Shown here piece after piece: positions 1-9,576 of a DNA stretch of 64,000 nt. The stretch lies in assembly GCA_963750935.1 (NCBI GenBank), contig CAVVSR010000005.1:62001-126000 (forward strand). Reading direction: 5' to 3'. The stretch comes from JACCXG01 sp963750935 (GTDB taxonomy: Bacteria > Acidobacteriota > Vicinamibacteria > Vicinamibacterales > 2-12-FULL-66-21). A program made the position numbers and the translations under genes. Under the pieces are notes generated by a model. That model saw nothing but the letters and a program-made list of their open reading frames with translations. It made no database searches and was not told where the DNA came from. Numbering within the stretch: the first letter of the stretch is position 1; every line of letters begins with the position of its first letter.

Positions 1-144
1 CCGCTCGATCGCTTCGGGCGTCTTCGGCGCCGTCATCTGCGGCGCCGGCCTCATCTTCGGATAGACGCCGTACATGAACGCAGGCACGCCCACGACGACG
101 AGAAGGACGATCACGACGAGGGCAAGAAGGATCTTCTTAATCAT
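1..144 (-). CDS. Membrane-anchored protein, N-terminus only (possible cytochrome c)
   Basis: A 48-codon open frame begins with ATG at 144 and runs off the left edge of the window. It has two lysines followed by a hydrophobic stretch (about residues 5-22) and then a Pro-rich linker ending in PEAIER, so it looks like a signal anchor with a periplasmic domain beyond the edge. Its ATG overlaps the TGA of the cytochrome gene at 141-512 (ATGA), so the two are almost certainly co-translated. Membrane-anchored c-type cytochromes often begin this way and their first heme site often follows a similar linker, but no CxxCH is visible here. The cytochrome identity is therefore inference from the neighbour. 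Confidence 0.5.
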   Translation of the reverse strand, partial: MIKKILLALVVIVLLVVVGVPAFMYGVYPKMRPAPQMTAPKTPEAIER

Positions 145-512
145 GGCTGTTTCAACGATCGCACGTACGCACCGAGCGCGGCGATCTGGTCTGCGCTGAG
201 GACGTCCTCGAAGGGCGGCATCGCACCCCGGCCGGTGCGGATGGCGGCCATCAGCTCGGCGTCGGTGCGTGAGGCCTGCCACTCGGCCGACCTGAGGTCG
301 GCGGGTCGCGGCCCGTTGACCGCCGTGGGGAGACCGCCGCTGCCATCCTCGGCGTGACACTTCGCGCACGCCTGCGCGAACAGGGCCTTCGCATCGACGG
401 TGTTCGATTTGGCGGCCGGCGACGACCCGCCGCAGGCAGCGACGGCCGCGCATGCGATCAGCGCGGCGGCGGAGACGAGTCGACGCGCGCGTCCGCCGAA
501 CGAAAAGGTCAC
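141..512 (-). CDS. Small c-type cytochrome lipoprotein
   Basis: The product is a monoheme cytochrome c of about 123 residues. GTG at 512 is preferred as start because a good lipoprotein signal follows: arginines, a hydrophobic run and a lipobox ending AVAAC. The heme-binding site is CAKCH and a probable axial methionine lies in the RGAMPPFED segment, as in class I cytochromes. The C-terminal helix ends YVRSLKQP. It would be a lipid-anchored periplasmic electron carrier. It is translationally coupled by a 4-base overlap to a second membrane-anchored protein at the window edge and is divergent from the kinase gene at 605. The partner oxidase or dehydrogenase is not visible. Confidence 0.85.
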   Translation of the reverse strand: MTFSFGGRARRLVSAAALIACAAVAACGGSSPAAKSNTVDAKALFAQACAKCHAEDGSGGLPTAVNGPRPADLRSAEWQASRTDAELMAAIRTGRGAMPPFEDVLSADQIAALGAYVRSLKQP

Positions 513-604
513 GGCGCGCTCCAGGTTTGAGGGCAGACCGTCATTGTAGCCGGTTGCCCGGCGCCGCACCACGGTCTGGCTCAGCATGGCATGATGTAAC
601 CCGA

Positions 605-3277
605 TTGCGTCTTGCGGCAGGCACTCGCCTCGGCCCATATGAAATCGCCGGTCCTCTCGGCGCCGGTGGCATGGGCGAGGTCTATCGCGCCCGCGATCCC
701 CGTATCGGCCGGGACGTCGCGATCAAGGTGCTGCCCGCCGGGTTCGCCGCCGATGCCGACCGGCTGCGGCGCTTCGAGCAGGAGGCGCGCGCCACCGGGG
801 CGCTCAACCACCCCAATCTCCTGGCCCTGTACGACGTCGGCACCTCCGAGAGCGGACCGTATCTCGTGTCGGAGCTGCTCGACGGTCACTCCCTCCGCGA
901 TCGGCTCGGCGCCGGATCGGTGTCGGTTCGTGAGGCGCTCGACTGGGGCGCGCAGATCGCACAGGGGCTCTCCGCCGCACACGACCACGGCGTGGTGCAC
1001 CGGGACCTCAAGCCCGAGAACGTGTTCGTGCTGCGCGACGGGCGCGTCAAGATCCTCGACTTCGGCCTGGCGAAGCTCGACGCGCCGATCGCGGCGCCGG
1101 CCCTCGCGACGGCGACCGCGCCGGCCGCAACGATCGGCGCCGCCATGGGCACGGTCGGCTACATGGCGCCCGAGCAGGTGCGCGGCGATCCGGTGGGTCC
1201 CGCCGCCGACATTTTCGCGCTCGGCGCGCTGCTCTACGAACTGATCGCCGGGCGTCCAGCATTCCGGCACGACACCGCCGTAGAGACGCTGCACGCCATC
1301 CTCAAGGACGAGCCGCCGCCGCTCGCGACCGTCTCGCCCGCCGTCGAACGCGTGATTGCGCGCTGCCTCCACAAGGATCCCGCGCATCGCTTCGGATCGG
1401 CGTCGGACGTCGCCTTCGCGCTGGATGCGCTCGCCGAAGCCGCGCCGTCCGCGGCGCCGGTCGGGTCGCGGGACAGGGCCTGGCGTCCAGCCATCGTCAT
1501 CGCCGCGGTCGCAGTGCTGCTGGCGGGTGCGGCGATGTGGTGGGCATCGAGAGGGCGGAGCGAGCCGCCGCCACCGATCGTGCCCGCGTCGCTCTCGGCG
1601 TCGCGGATGACGCCATTTCTCTCGAGCGCGGCGATCGAGAAGGAGCCCGCGTGGAGTCCGACCGGCGACCTCATCGCCTACGTGTCCGACGCCGCCGGCA
1701 ACGACGACATCTGGATCGCGGATCCCTCGGGCGCCAATCCGATCAACCTGACGCAGGGTTTTGCCGGCTTCGACGTGTGGCCGGCCTGGTCGCACGACGG
1801 ACGCAGCCTCGCCTTCTACTCGGAGCGCGACGGCGGCGGCATCTACACGATGACGGCGCTCGGCGCCAACGTCCGCCGCGTCGTCCCCTTGAAGCGCGGC
1901 GTGCTCTACACGTTCAGCCTCAGCTGGGCGCGCGACGGGTCGCTGGTCTACACAGGGTTCGATGCCGACGGATCCAAGCGCGTCTATCGCGTCGCCGCCG
2001 CGGGCGGCGAGCCGGCATGCATGACGTGCGCGTGGCGGGAGACGGCCGATGTTCGAGCCGGCGAGCTGTCGCCGTCGGGCGAGCACCTCGCATTCCTGTC
2101 CGGGCTGATGGGGCCGCGCGCGGATCTCTACGTCGCGCACCTGCCATCGGGACGCCTGCGCAAGGTCACCAATCAGGCGGACGTGCCGCGCTGGTCTCCT
2201 GACGGCCGGCACCTCCTCTTCATCTCGAATCGTGACGGGCAGGCCGATCTGTGGGAGCAGGCGATCGATCCCGACGGCGCGCCGGCCGGCGGGCCGCGCA
2301 AGATCACGTCGGCGCTGGGCGCGACGACGTTCGCGCTGGCGCCTGACGGCAAGCAGATCCTCGCGGTCAAGGAGGAGAGCTCGAGCCACCTCTGGAGCGT
2401 TCCGCTGTCGATGCCGACGGTCACCGACCTCGGCTCGGCCATCCAGCTGACGTCCGGCAACGTCCGCGATCAGCGCGGCCGCTGGTCCGCCGACGGCCGC
2501 AGCATCTTCTTCGAATCGGTCCGCCGCGGCGGCTTCGACATCTGGCGGATCGACGTGGCCGGAGGCAACCCGGTGAGGCTCACCACCGGCGCCGGCAGCG
2601 AGCTGCGCCCGCGTCCGTCGCCATCGGGGGAGTGGATCGCGTTCGATCTGGTCGATGCGCGCGGCGAGTTCACGCACGTCATGCGGCCCGACGGCAGTCA
2701 GCTGCGCGCCCTGGATGAGCGTTGGTTCAGCACGTACGCGCAGGTGTGCTGCGCGGACTGGTCCCCGGACGGCTCGCGCCTCAACGTCACCGTGACCACC
2801 CGCGACAATCCGGCGAAGACGACCATCGGGATCGTCTCGTTCGACAGATCGAGCGGCACGGCAACAGCGACGCGGGTGCTGACGAACCTTCCCGGCGGCG
2901 CGCCGGAGTACGGCCGATGGTCGCCCGACGGCCGGGCCATCGTTTACGAGGCGTTGATCGACGGCGGCTGGGATCTCTGGATCGTCGATCCCGACGCCCC
3001 GGCGCCGAGGCCGCTGACGACGGCGGGCGGCAACGATCGGCACGCGGTGTGGCGGGCGCAGCCGCGGACGCTGTTCTTTCAGCAGAACGGGCGTGAGGTA
3101 TGGCGCCTGCCCGTCGACGATCGCAACGTGCCGACGGGCGCCGCGGAGCGATGGCTGGTGCCGCCTGGCCGGATGACGCTCGACGCCGATGCCCTCAGCA
3201 TCAACCCGTCGGACGATCGACTGCTGCTGACGATCGCCGCGCCCGCGAGCGACATCTGGCTGGTGGAGCTCAGATAG
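605..3277 (+). CDS. Ser/Thr protein kinase with TolB/WD40-like propeller
   Basis: This is a Hanks-type receptor kinase of about 890 residues. The glycine loop (GAGGMGEVYRA, about 19-29), the lysine in VAIK (41), HRDLKPEN (about 132-139), DFGLA and an MAPE segment are all present. One membrane helix follows at about 294-314, and the remainder is a series of SPDG/SADG-type beta-propeller repeats, presumably periplasmic. TTG at 605 is chosen because it gives the usual short lead (LAAGTRLGPYEI); the frame stays open upstream to 452 but that part overlaps the divergent cytochrome gene and looks non-coding. There is no clear Shine-Dalgarno. The stop lies 19 bp from the end of a convergent permease gene. 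The substrate is unknown. Confidence 0.9.
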   Translation: MRLAAGTRLGPYEIAGPLGAGGMGEVYRARDPRIGRDVAIKVLPAGFAADADRLRRFEQEARATGALNHPNLLALYDVGTSESGPYLVSELLDGHSLRDRLGAGSVSVREALDWGAQIAQGLSAAHDHGVVHRDLKPENVFVLRDGRVKILDFGLAKLDAPIAAPALATATAPAATIGAAMGTVGYMAPEQVRGDPVGPAADIFALGALLYELIAGRPAFRHDTAVETLHAILKDEPPPLATVSPAVERVIARCLHKDPAHRFGSASDVAFALDALAEAAPSAAPVGSRDRAWRPAIVIAAVAVLLAGAAMWWASRGRSEPPPPIVPASLSASRMTPFLSSAAIEKEPAWSPTGDLIAYVSDAAGNDDIWIADPSGANPINLTQGFAGFDVWPAWSHDGRSLAFYSERDGGGIYTMTALGANVRRVVPLKRGVLYTFSLSWARDGSLVYTGFDADGSKRVYRVAAAGGEPACMTCAWRETADVRAGELSPSGEHLAFLSGLMGPRADLYVAHLPSGRLRKVTNQADVPRWSPDGRHLLFISNRDGQADLWEQAIDPDGAPAGGPRKITSALGATTFALAPDGKQILAVKEESSSHLWSVPLSMPTVTDLGSAIQLTSGNVRDQRGRWSADGRSIFFESVRRGGFDIWRIDVAGGNPVRLTTGAGSELRPRPSPSGEWIAFDLVDARGEFTHVMRPDGSQLRALDERWFSTYAQVCCADWSPDGSRLNVTVTTRDNPAKTTIGIVSFDRSSGTATATRVLTNLPGGAPEYGRWSPDGRAIVYEALIDGGWDLWIVDPDAPAPRPLTTAGGNDRHAVWRAQPRTLFFQQNGREVWRLPVDDRNVPTGAAERWLVPPGRMTLDADALSINPSDDRLLLTIAAPASDIWLVELR

Positions 3278-3296
3278 CCCTCGCGGGCCGGACACG

Positions 3297-5945
3297 CTAC
3301 TCGCGCCGAATCGCGGCGAGCGCATCGAGCCGCGTGGCGGCGCGGACAGGAATCGAGAACCCCGCGAGCGACACGACTGCCAGCAGCGCCGCCATCCGCG
3401 CGAACGTGGCGCTGTCGCCGGCCGTCACGCCGAACATCAGCGTCCCCGTGACCTGCACGAAGCCGAACGATCCCAGCAGGCCCAGCACGAGGCCGACGGC
3501 GATCAGCCCGACGACCCGTGCGCCAATCGCCTGCACGATGTGACGTCGTCGAGCCCCGAGCGCCAGCCGAATGCCGATGTCACGCGTGCGGCGGCTCACC
3601 GCGAGCGCGGTGACCCCGTAGACGCCGATTCCGCTCAGCGCCAGCGCGAGGACGCCGAAGATGCCGGTGAGCAGCGCGGCCTGGCGGGTCTGGGCGAACG
3701 ACGCATCGAGCTGCTCCTCGAGGGTCGTGATCCGGAACAACGGCACGTGGTGGTCGATCTGCTGGATCGCGAGCCGCATCGGGTTGACGAGCGCCTCGGG
3801 ATCGACTGACGCGCGCACGTGCACGGTCATCGCATCCGAGGAGCGTGTCTGAAGGACCGGACGGTAGATCATCGGCCCCGCTTCGCCGCGAAGGTCCTGA
3901 TACTTCACGTCGCGGACGACGCCGACGACTTCGGCGGTGGGGTTGCCGGATTCCGACAAACGCAGGCCCCGGCCGATTGGATCCTGGTTCGGCCAGAACG
4001 CCTGCGCGAGACGCTCGTTGACGACCACGACCGGCCGTGCGGCTCTCCCATCGGTCTCGTCGAATTCGCGCCCCCGCAGCAGCGGAATGGCGAGCGTCTG
4101 GAAGTAGCGCGGTCCGACGAAGTTCGTGTCGATCGAATTCTTCTCGCCCGAGGCCGGGTTGATCCATGGCTGGCGCTGACGGCTCTGCGCCAGCGGCACC
4201 GTGCCGGCGAGCGAGACACTCGCCACCCCGGGGATCTGTTGCAGCCCGGCCAGCGTGGCCCGCCAGAAACCCTCGATCCGGTTCGCGTCGTAGCCGGCGG
4301 CCTTGGGATCGAGCGACGCCAGCAGCAGGTTGTCGGCGCGGAAGCCGGGATCGACGGAGTTGAAGCGCCGCAGGCTCTGCACCAGGAACGCCGCGCTGAT
4401 CAGCATCGACAGCGCCATCGCGATCTGAAGCGCCACGATCGCGTCGTGTGCGGAGACGTGCCGCCGCGCGCCGCCGAAGGTGGTGCCGGCGCTTTCCGAT
4501 CCCGGCACGAGCCTCAGCCTCCGCGCGCCGACGATCGGTACGACGGCGATGACGATACCGGTGAGTGCGGTGACGAACAGGCCGAACCCCAGGACACGCG
4601 GGTCGAGGCTCGGTTCGATGCGAAGGCCGGTGAACTGCGCGGCGCCAAGCGCGCGAGCCGTCCAGGGCGCGATCAGGAGTCCCACGATGCCGCCCAGCGC
4701 CGACAGCACCAGCCCCTCGGTGAGCAGCTGACGCTCCACGCGTGAACGGCTGGCGCCAATGGCCAGGCGGATTGCCATCTCCTTTTCGCGGCTCGCCGAC
4801 CGCACCGCGGCCAGGCAGCCAACATTGACGCAGGCCAGGGCCAGCGCGAGTCCGCTCAGCGCGAAGAGCACCATCAGCGCGGATCGGCGCTCTCCCTGTA
4901 TCGGCGAGCTGCCTTTGTCTGCCGGCACGAGGACGAGCCGTCCGGCCGACGCGTCCCGCGGCAGTTCGGCGGCGCGCTGCTGGATGTAGCTGCCGAGCGC
5001 ATCTGCCGCCTGCTCCCGGCTCTGTCCGGCGCGCAGCCGTCCGACCATCTCGAGCCAGTTCGTGCGCGCCTCGGTCAACAGGTTACGGCCGACCTCGCGC
5101 TGCATCGCCAGCGGGATCCAGATGTCCGCGGGCAGGCCGATGTCGGTGCCCGTGAAGCCGTCCGCCGCCACGCCGACGATGACGAACGGCTGGCTGTTGA
5201 GCAGCAGGGTCCGGCCGACCACCGTCGGGTCGGCGGCGAACATGCGTTTCCAGCAGGGTTCGCTGATCACCGCGACCGGGTGCGCGCCTGGCGTGAGGTC
5301 GTCTCCCGGGGACAGCGGCCGGCCAGCTTTCGTGCGCGCGCCGAGGACGTCGAAGTAATTGCCGGAGACCAGCTCGCCGCTGGCCCTGAGCGTCTGTCCG
5401 TTGACCGTGACATTGAGCGGCGTCGCCGCGCGCGCGGCCACGCCGTGGAGCGCGCCGTTCTCACGGACGATCGCGTAGAACGGGTAGGAGAATCGCGGGC
5501 TGGCCTGAGTGAGGACCCGTTCGTCCGTGACGTAGACGAGCTCGTGGGGATCCGAGACCGGCAGCGAGCGGAGCAGCACGCGCTCGACCACCGTGAACAC
5601 CGCGGCGTTCGCGCCGATCCCCATCGCGAGCGAGAGCGCTGCCGTGACGGTGAACAAGGGGGACTTCCGGAGCTGCCTCAAGGTGTGCCGCGCGTCCTGG
5701 ACGAACTCCTCGAGCAAGGGCAGACCCTGCTGGTCGCGGTAGCGGTCTTTGATCGCCTCGATCGGGCCGAACTTGAGGATGGCCTGGCGGCGCGCCTCAT
5801 CCGGCGTCAGGCCCGCCCGGACGTAGTCGGCGGTCTGCATCGCGAGGTGCGACTCGAGCTCCTCCTGCAACCGCCGATCGTCCAGGCGTCGACGCCGGGT
5901 TGCGGAGCCCGTCAGCCGGCTCAGGAATCGGCGCACGGCCTTCAC
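3297..5945 (-). CDS. ADOP-family ABC transporter permease
   Basis: This is a MacB/FtsX-like permease of about 882 residues, of the duplicated 'orphan' type common in Acidobacteria. A soluble prefix (about 1-85, with EELESHLAMQ and the ARRQAILKFG segment) is followed by two MacB-periplasmic-core + FtsX units; TM clusters lie near residues 110, 390-510 and 750-870, and the C-terminus ends LDALAAIRRE. GTG at 5945 is chosen because GGAGG lies just upstream and it overlaps the TGA of the PadR gene (GTGA). No ATP-binding subunit is nearby, as usual for this family. PadR control is implied by the coupling. The substrate cannot be predicted. Confidence 0.9.
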   Translation of the reverse strand: MKAVRRFLSRLTGSATRRRRLDDRRLQEELESHLAMQTADYVRAGLTPDEARRQAILKFGPIEAIKDRYRDQQGLPLLEEFVQDARHTLRQLRKSPLFTVTAALSLAMGIGANAAVFTVVERVLLRSLPVSDPHELVYVTDERVLTQASPRFSYPFYAIVRENGALHGVAARAATPLNVTVNGQTLRASGELVSGNYFDVLGARTKAGRPLSPGDDLTPGAHPVAVISEPCWKRMFAADPTVVGRTLLLNSQPFVIVGVAADGFTGTDIGLPADIWIPLAMQREVGRNLLTEARTNWLEMVGRLRAGQSREQAADALGSYIQQRAAELPRDASAGRLVLVPADKGSSPIQGERRSALMVLFALSGLALALACVNVGCLAAVRSASREKEMAIRLAIGASRSRVERQLLTEGLVLSALGGIVGLLIAPWTARALGAAQFTGLRIEPSLDPRVLGFGLFVTALTGIVIAVVPIVGARRLRLVPGSESAGTTFGGARRHVSAHDAIVALQIAMALSMLISAAFLVQSLRRFNSVDPGFRADNLLLASLDPKAAGYDANRIEGFWRATLAGLQQIPGVASVSLAGTVPLAQSRQRQPWINPASGEKNSIDTNFVGPRYFQTLAIPLLRGREFDETDGRAARPVVVVNERLAQAFWPNQDPIGRGLRLSESGNPTAEVVGVVRDVKYQDLRGEAGPMIYRPVLQTRSSDAMTVHVRASVDPEALVNPMRLAIQQIDHHVPLFRITTLEEQLDASFAQTRQAALLTGIFGVLALALSGIGVYGVTALAVSRRTRDIGIRLALGARRRHIVQAIGARVVGLIAVGLVLGLLGSFGFVQVTGTLMFGVTAGDSATFARMAALLAVVSLAGFSIPVRAATRLDALAAIRRE

Positions 5946-6292
5946 CGCAGGTCCTCCGCCTTCACGTCGAAGAACCGGCCGATCACCGCCATGGTCTGTT
6001 CCCAGTTCCTGGTCTCGGCCTGCAGCTGCTTGCGCCCGGCGGCGGTCAGCCGGTAGAAGCAGGCGCGTCGATTGTTCTCGGACGGGCCCCACTCGCAGGC
6101 GATCGCGCCCTCCTGTTCCAGCCGCAGGAGCAGCGGATAGAGGGTGCCCTGGTTGACGGCGAGGAGGTCGCCGCTGATCTGCTCGATGCGCCGGGCCAGG
6201 CCGTAGCCGTGCAGCGGCCCGAGCACGTCCAGCGTCTTCAGCACCATCAGCGCCAGCGTGCCCTGCTGGACGTCCTTCTTCCTGGCCGCCAC
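5942..6292 (-). CDS. PadR-family transcriptional regulator
   Basis: This is a winged-helix regulator of about 116 residues. The PadR signature is clear: QQGTLALMVL, GPLHGYGLARRIEQ, QGTLYPLLLRLEQEG and RRACFYRLTAAGRKQL. GTG at 6292 is chosen as start since AGGAGG lies directly upstream, although the spacing is only 3 nt; the frame also stays open to a TTG at 6346. It overlaps the downstream permease by 4 bp, so the pair forms one transcription unit in which the regulator probably represses its own operon. A perfect 13-bp inverted repeat lies just upstream (6307-6342). Confidence 0.92.
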   Translation of the reverse strand: MAARKKDVQQGTLALMVLKTLDVLGPLHGYGLARRIEQISGDLLAVNQGTLYPLLLRLEQEGAIACEWGPSENNRRACFYRLTAAGRKQLQAETRNWEQTMAVIGRFFDVKAEDLR

Positions 6293-6306
6293 ACGCCTCC
6301 TTTTGG

Positions 6307-6342
6307 TTTCCAACAGGACAATGACATGAGTCCTGTTGGAAA
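6307..6342. promoter_or_regulatory. Perfect 13-bp inverted repeat, candidate PadR operator
   Basis: The arms TTTCCAACAGGAC (6307-6319) and GTCCTGTTGGAAA (6330-6342) pair perfectly around a 10-nt spacer. The site lies 15-50 nt upstream of the PadR start at 6292 and in the 82-bp gap after the preceding permease gene. No T-run follows on either side, which argues against an intrinsic terminator. PadR proteins bind such dyads in their own promoters, so autoregulation is a reasonable inference. Confidence 0.6.
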
Positions 6343-6374
6343 GCAACAGGGGAGGCGGATGGGGGCTCGCCGTG

Positions 6375-9070
6375 CTACTCCGCCCGCAACGCCACGATCG
6401 GATCGATCCGCGCGGCCCTGCGCGCCGGCAGCAGGCCGGCGCAGACGGCGACGAGGAAGAGGACGACGAGCGCGGCCGTCATCGCGAGCGGGTCGGTGGC
6501 GGTCTGCCGGTAGAGCAGCGTCTCGAGCTGGCGGGCGCCGATCCTGGTGGCGAGCCAGGCGGCGGGGACGCCGACCGCCATGCCGAGCAGCACGATCGTC
6601 AGCCCCTGCCGTCCCACCAGCCACAGGACATCGGCACGCGTCGCGCCCAGCGCGACGCGGATGCCGATCTCGGCGGTGCGCCGCGAGACGGTGAACGCGA
6701 GGAGGCCGTAGAGGCCGACGCTGACGAGCGCGAGCGCGACCAGTCCGAACCCTCCGGACAGCGCCGCCACCAGCCGTTCGCGGACCAGCGCCGCGTCCAC
6801 TTCATCGGCGAGGGTGTGGACGTCGAACATCGGGACGGCGCTGTCGATCGCCTGCACCGCCTCGCGGACCCGCGGTGCGAGGCCGTCGGCCGGGCCGGCG
6901 GTGCGCACGTGCAGCACCATGTGTCCGAAGCCGGTGTTGGCCTGGAGAAACGTCTGATAGACCATCGGCGGCGGCGCTTCGCGCAGCGCGGGGAACCGCG
7001 AGTCCTTGACCACGCCAATGATGTTGAGCGGCCGGCCGGCGGCATAGACGAACGCCGACTTGGCGTCGCGCCCCGTGACCCGCGCTTCGGCGACGCCGTG
7101 CTGCGACCCGAGCGGCTCGCGGCCGCCGAGGAACTCGCGGACGAAGGTCTCGTTCACCATCACCGCGAACGGCGCCCCCGGCGGCAGATCGCCGGCGCTG
7201 AAATCGCGCCCCTTGATCACCGGGATCCCCATGGTTCGGAAGTAGTCGGGGTAGACGATCAGCGCGGGCACCTGGCGCGCGCCCCCGGCAACGGCCACGG
7301 GAAAGCTGAATGCGCTCGGCGACAGCGGCGACGTGCGCGCGAGGCTGGCGGACGCCACGCCCGGCATCGTCGCCGATGCGACCGAGGAGATCCTGGTATT
7401 GCCGATCCAGCCGCTCGGCGACGCCGGGTGCGCCGCGGTTGCTGGCGTCGCGCGGCTCGACGCGAACCACCAGCACCCGCGAGCGATCGAGGTCGCTGTC
7501 GTTGCGATGCAGGTTCTGCAGGCTGCGCACGAACAGGCCGGCGCCAAAGAGCAGCATCACCGACAGCGCCACCTGGACGGCGACGAGCGCGCCGCCCGAT
7601 CCGCGCCCGGCGCTCGCGGTACGCGTCTGCGCCAGGTCGCGACGCCCGTCGGAGGAGACCTCCGTCCGCGACGCCCGCATGGCCGGAACCAGTCCGACGA
7701 GGATGCCGGCGACGATCGTGATTGACGCCGTGAACGCGAGGACCCGGGTGTCGGGCGAGAGATCGAGCAGGGTCTGGGCCTGGCCGACGGAGGTGTAGGC
7801 GACGAGCGCCTGGGTCAGCCAGTAGGCCAGCGCGACGCCGGCGGCGCCACCGAACGCCGCGAGCATCCCCGCTTCCACGAGGAGCTGGCGGTACAGCCGA
7901 CCACGTCCGGCGCCGAGCGCCAGCCGCAGCGAGAACTCCGGCCGCCGCGCCGTCGCCCGCGCGAGCATGAGCGTGCCGACGTTGGCGCAGGCAATCAACA
8001 GGACGAGCGCGGCCACGCTCAACAGGATGAAGAGCGGCTGTGAGAACTGGCGCCGCAGGTCGGACAGGCCGGTCGCGGCCGAGGTCAGCTCCAGTCGCAG
8101 GTCCTCGCGCTGGCCGGTGAACTTGTTCGTCGGTCTCCAGTCGGTCTCTGGAACGCGCGCGAGCGCATCCAGCTGCGCGGTCCCCTGTTCGAGCGACACC
8201 TGTCCGTCGAGGCGTCCGAGGATCCGCAGCGCGTTCGACATGACGCGGGGTTGCTGGAGCAGGTTGCCGGTCAGCGGCATCACCGCCGGCTGCATCATCA
8301 TCGGGAGGAATATTCCCGGCCGCGTGCCGACTTCGGTACCGAAGAACTCCGCCGGGGTGACGCCGACGATCGTCAACGGCGTGCCGCTGACCACGAGCGT
8401 CCGGCCGATCGCTGACGGCGTCGCCGCCGAAGCGCCGCATCCAGTAGCCGTGACTCAGGACCGCCACCGGATGTCCCAGCACCGCGCGGTCGTCGTCCGG
8501 TCCGAACAGGCGGCCGAGCGCCGGACGCACTCCGAGCAGCGGGAAGTAGCCGCCGGTGACCAGCTGGCCGTCGACCGTGGGCTCGACACGCCCGTCGATG
8601 CTGATGTTGAGCGGCACGCGGGCGTAGGCGCCGAGGCTGAAGGCGCGGGTGTGATCGCGCACGATCTCGTACTGCTGGTAGGAGAATCCGTTGAACACGC
8701 CGGTGGGGCCGCGCTGCGTCAGCACGAGCAGCTGCTCGGGATTGGCGACGGGCAGCAGCTTCCACATCACCGCGTCGATCAGCGTGAACAGCGAGGTGGT
8801 GGCGCCGATGCCGATGGCCAGAGACAGCACGGTGGTCGCGGCGAAGACCGGACTCTTGCGGAGCGTCCGACAGGCGTAGCGCAGGTCCTGTCCGAGCTGC
8901 TCGAGGCGCGTCCATCCCCACTCGGCGCGCGCGTCTTCGGCCGCCAGCGTCAGGTTGCCGAGCTCGCCGGGCGCCGCCATGCTGGCGAGCGACGCGAGCT
9001 CCTCGCGCATGTCGCGTTCGGCGGCGCGCCGGCGCCACGGCAGCAGGTAGGGCAGTCGCTTCCAGATCAT
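6375..9070 (-). pseudogene. Second ADOP-family ABC permease, two frame breaks
   Basis: The locus encodes another duplicated MacB/FtsX-type permease, but in three reading frames. It begins with ATG at 9070 (MIWKRLPYLLPWRRR), overlapping the TGA of its PadR gene by 4 bp. The first frame holds until about 8420 (GYWMRRFGGDA), the second continues with GRTLVVSGTPLTIVGV to about 7375 (RQYQDLLGRIG), and the third runs from MPGVASASLART to the stop at 6375 (ARIDPIVALRAE). Both breaks are of the one-extra-base kind and all conserved segments are present, so a sequencing error is as likely as decay. If corrected, the protein would be about 897 residues with the same architecture as the permease at 3297-5945. 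Confidence 0.85.
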
Positions 9071-9399
9071 GATTCGCTCTCCCCGGTCGGCTTCATCACC
9101 CGCGCGACCGCGCGGACGAAGTCGGCCCATTCCGACCGTTCCTGATGCAGTTGCCTCCGGCCGGCGGCGGTCAGGCGATACACCTTCGCCCGCCGGTTGC
9201 GCTCGGTGGTCTCCCACTTGGAGGCGATCCAGCCCTTCAGCTCGAGGCGCTTGAGGGCGGGATACAACGACCCGAACTCGATCTTGAGGGCGTCGCCAGA
9301 GGTGTCGCGGATGGTGCCGGCGATGGCGTAGCCGTGGAGCGGCCCGAGCAGCAGCGAGCGGAGCACCAGCATGTCGAGGACGCCGTACAACGGTTCCAT
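9067..9399 (-). CDS. PadR-family transcriptional regulator
   Basis: This is a PadR regulator of 110 residues, starting at ATG 9399 (MEPLYGVLDMLVL). Recognisable segments are LLGPLHGYAIAGTIRD, FGSLYPALKRLELKGW and RRAKVYRLTAAGRRQL. The stop overlaps the ATG of the following permease gene (ATGA), which gives the same PadR-permease coupling as at 3297-6292, although the two regulators are clearly diverged paralogues. A 12-bp direct repeat (ATATGAAGAAAG, twice, 15 bp apart) overlaps its start and leader. The frame is open further upstream to about 9498, but that part is the heptamer repeat and is not likely coding. Confidence 0.92.
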   Translation of the reverse strand: MEPLYGVLDMLVLRSLLLGPLHGYAIAGTIRDTSGDALKIEFGSLYPALKRLELKGWIASKWETTERNRRAKVYRLTAAGRRQLHQERSEWADFVRAVARVMKPTGESES

Positions 9400-9424
9400 A
9401 TGAAGAAAGGCTATATGAAGAAAG
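9398..9424. repeat. Two-copy 12-bp direct repeat at a PadR leader
   Basis: ATATGAAGAAAG occurs at 9398-9409 and again at 9413-9424. The first copy contains the ATG of the PadR gene at 9399 on the opposite strand, and the second lies where the leader or promoter would be. It may be a regulator binding site, or only a local duplication. Confidence 0.35.
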
Positions 9425-9474
9425 TCTGACGCTGCAAGCTGGAGCGGGGGCGGGGTGAAGCGCGGGACGAACGA

Positions 9475-9576
9475 CAACTCCCAACTCCCAACTCCCAACT
9501 CCCAAATCGGACGGGTTTGGGAGTTGGAGGTTGGGGATTGGGCGTTGACGTGCTGCGTTCTTCAGCAGCCTGCTAA
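9475..9576. repeat. Heptamer-armed palindromic repeat, type A, copy 1
   Basis: The left arm (about 9475-9505) is four tandem CAACTCC-type heptamers. The right arm (about 9517-9548) is the inverted equivalent (TTGGGAG, TTGGAGG, TTGGGGA), with a 10-nt loop. A tail at 9546-9576 (GACGTGCTGCG then TTCAGCAGCCTGCTAA) is shared with copy 2 inside the helicase gene. The helicase stop codon at 9573-9575 lies within the tail, so this copy abuts the end of that gene. There is no coding capacity. Confidence 0.7.

Noticed and set aside
581..3325. Long open frame antisense to the first kinase gene (also 17931-19901 and 21048-24440 on the opposite strands of real genes)
   Set aside because: High-GC coding DNA leaves long open antisense frames; these translate to Arg/Pro/Ala-rich sequence without domains, while the other strand has complete, recognisable proteins.
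9475..9548. Heptamer arrays as a CRISPR array
   Set aside because: The period is 7 bp with no unique spacers, arms are inverted, and no cas genes are present.
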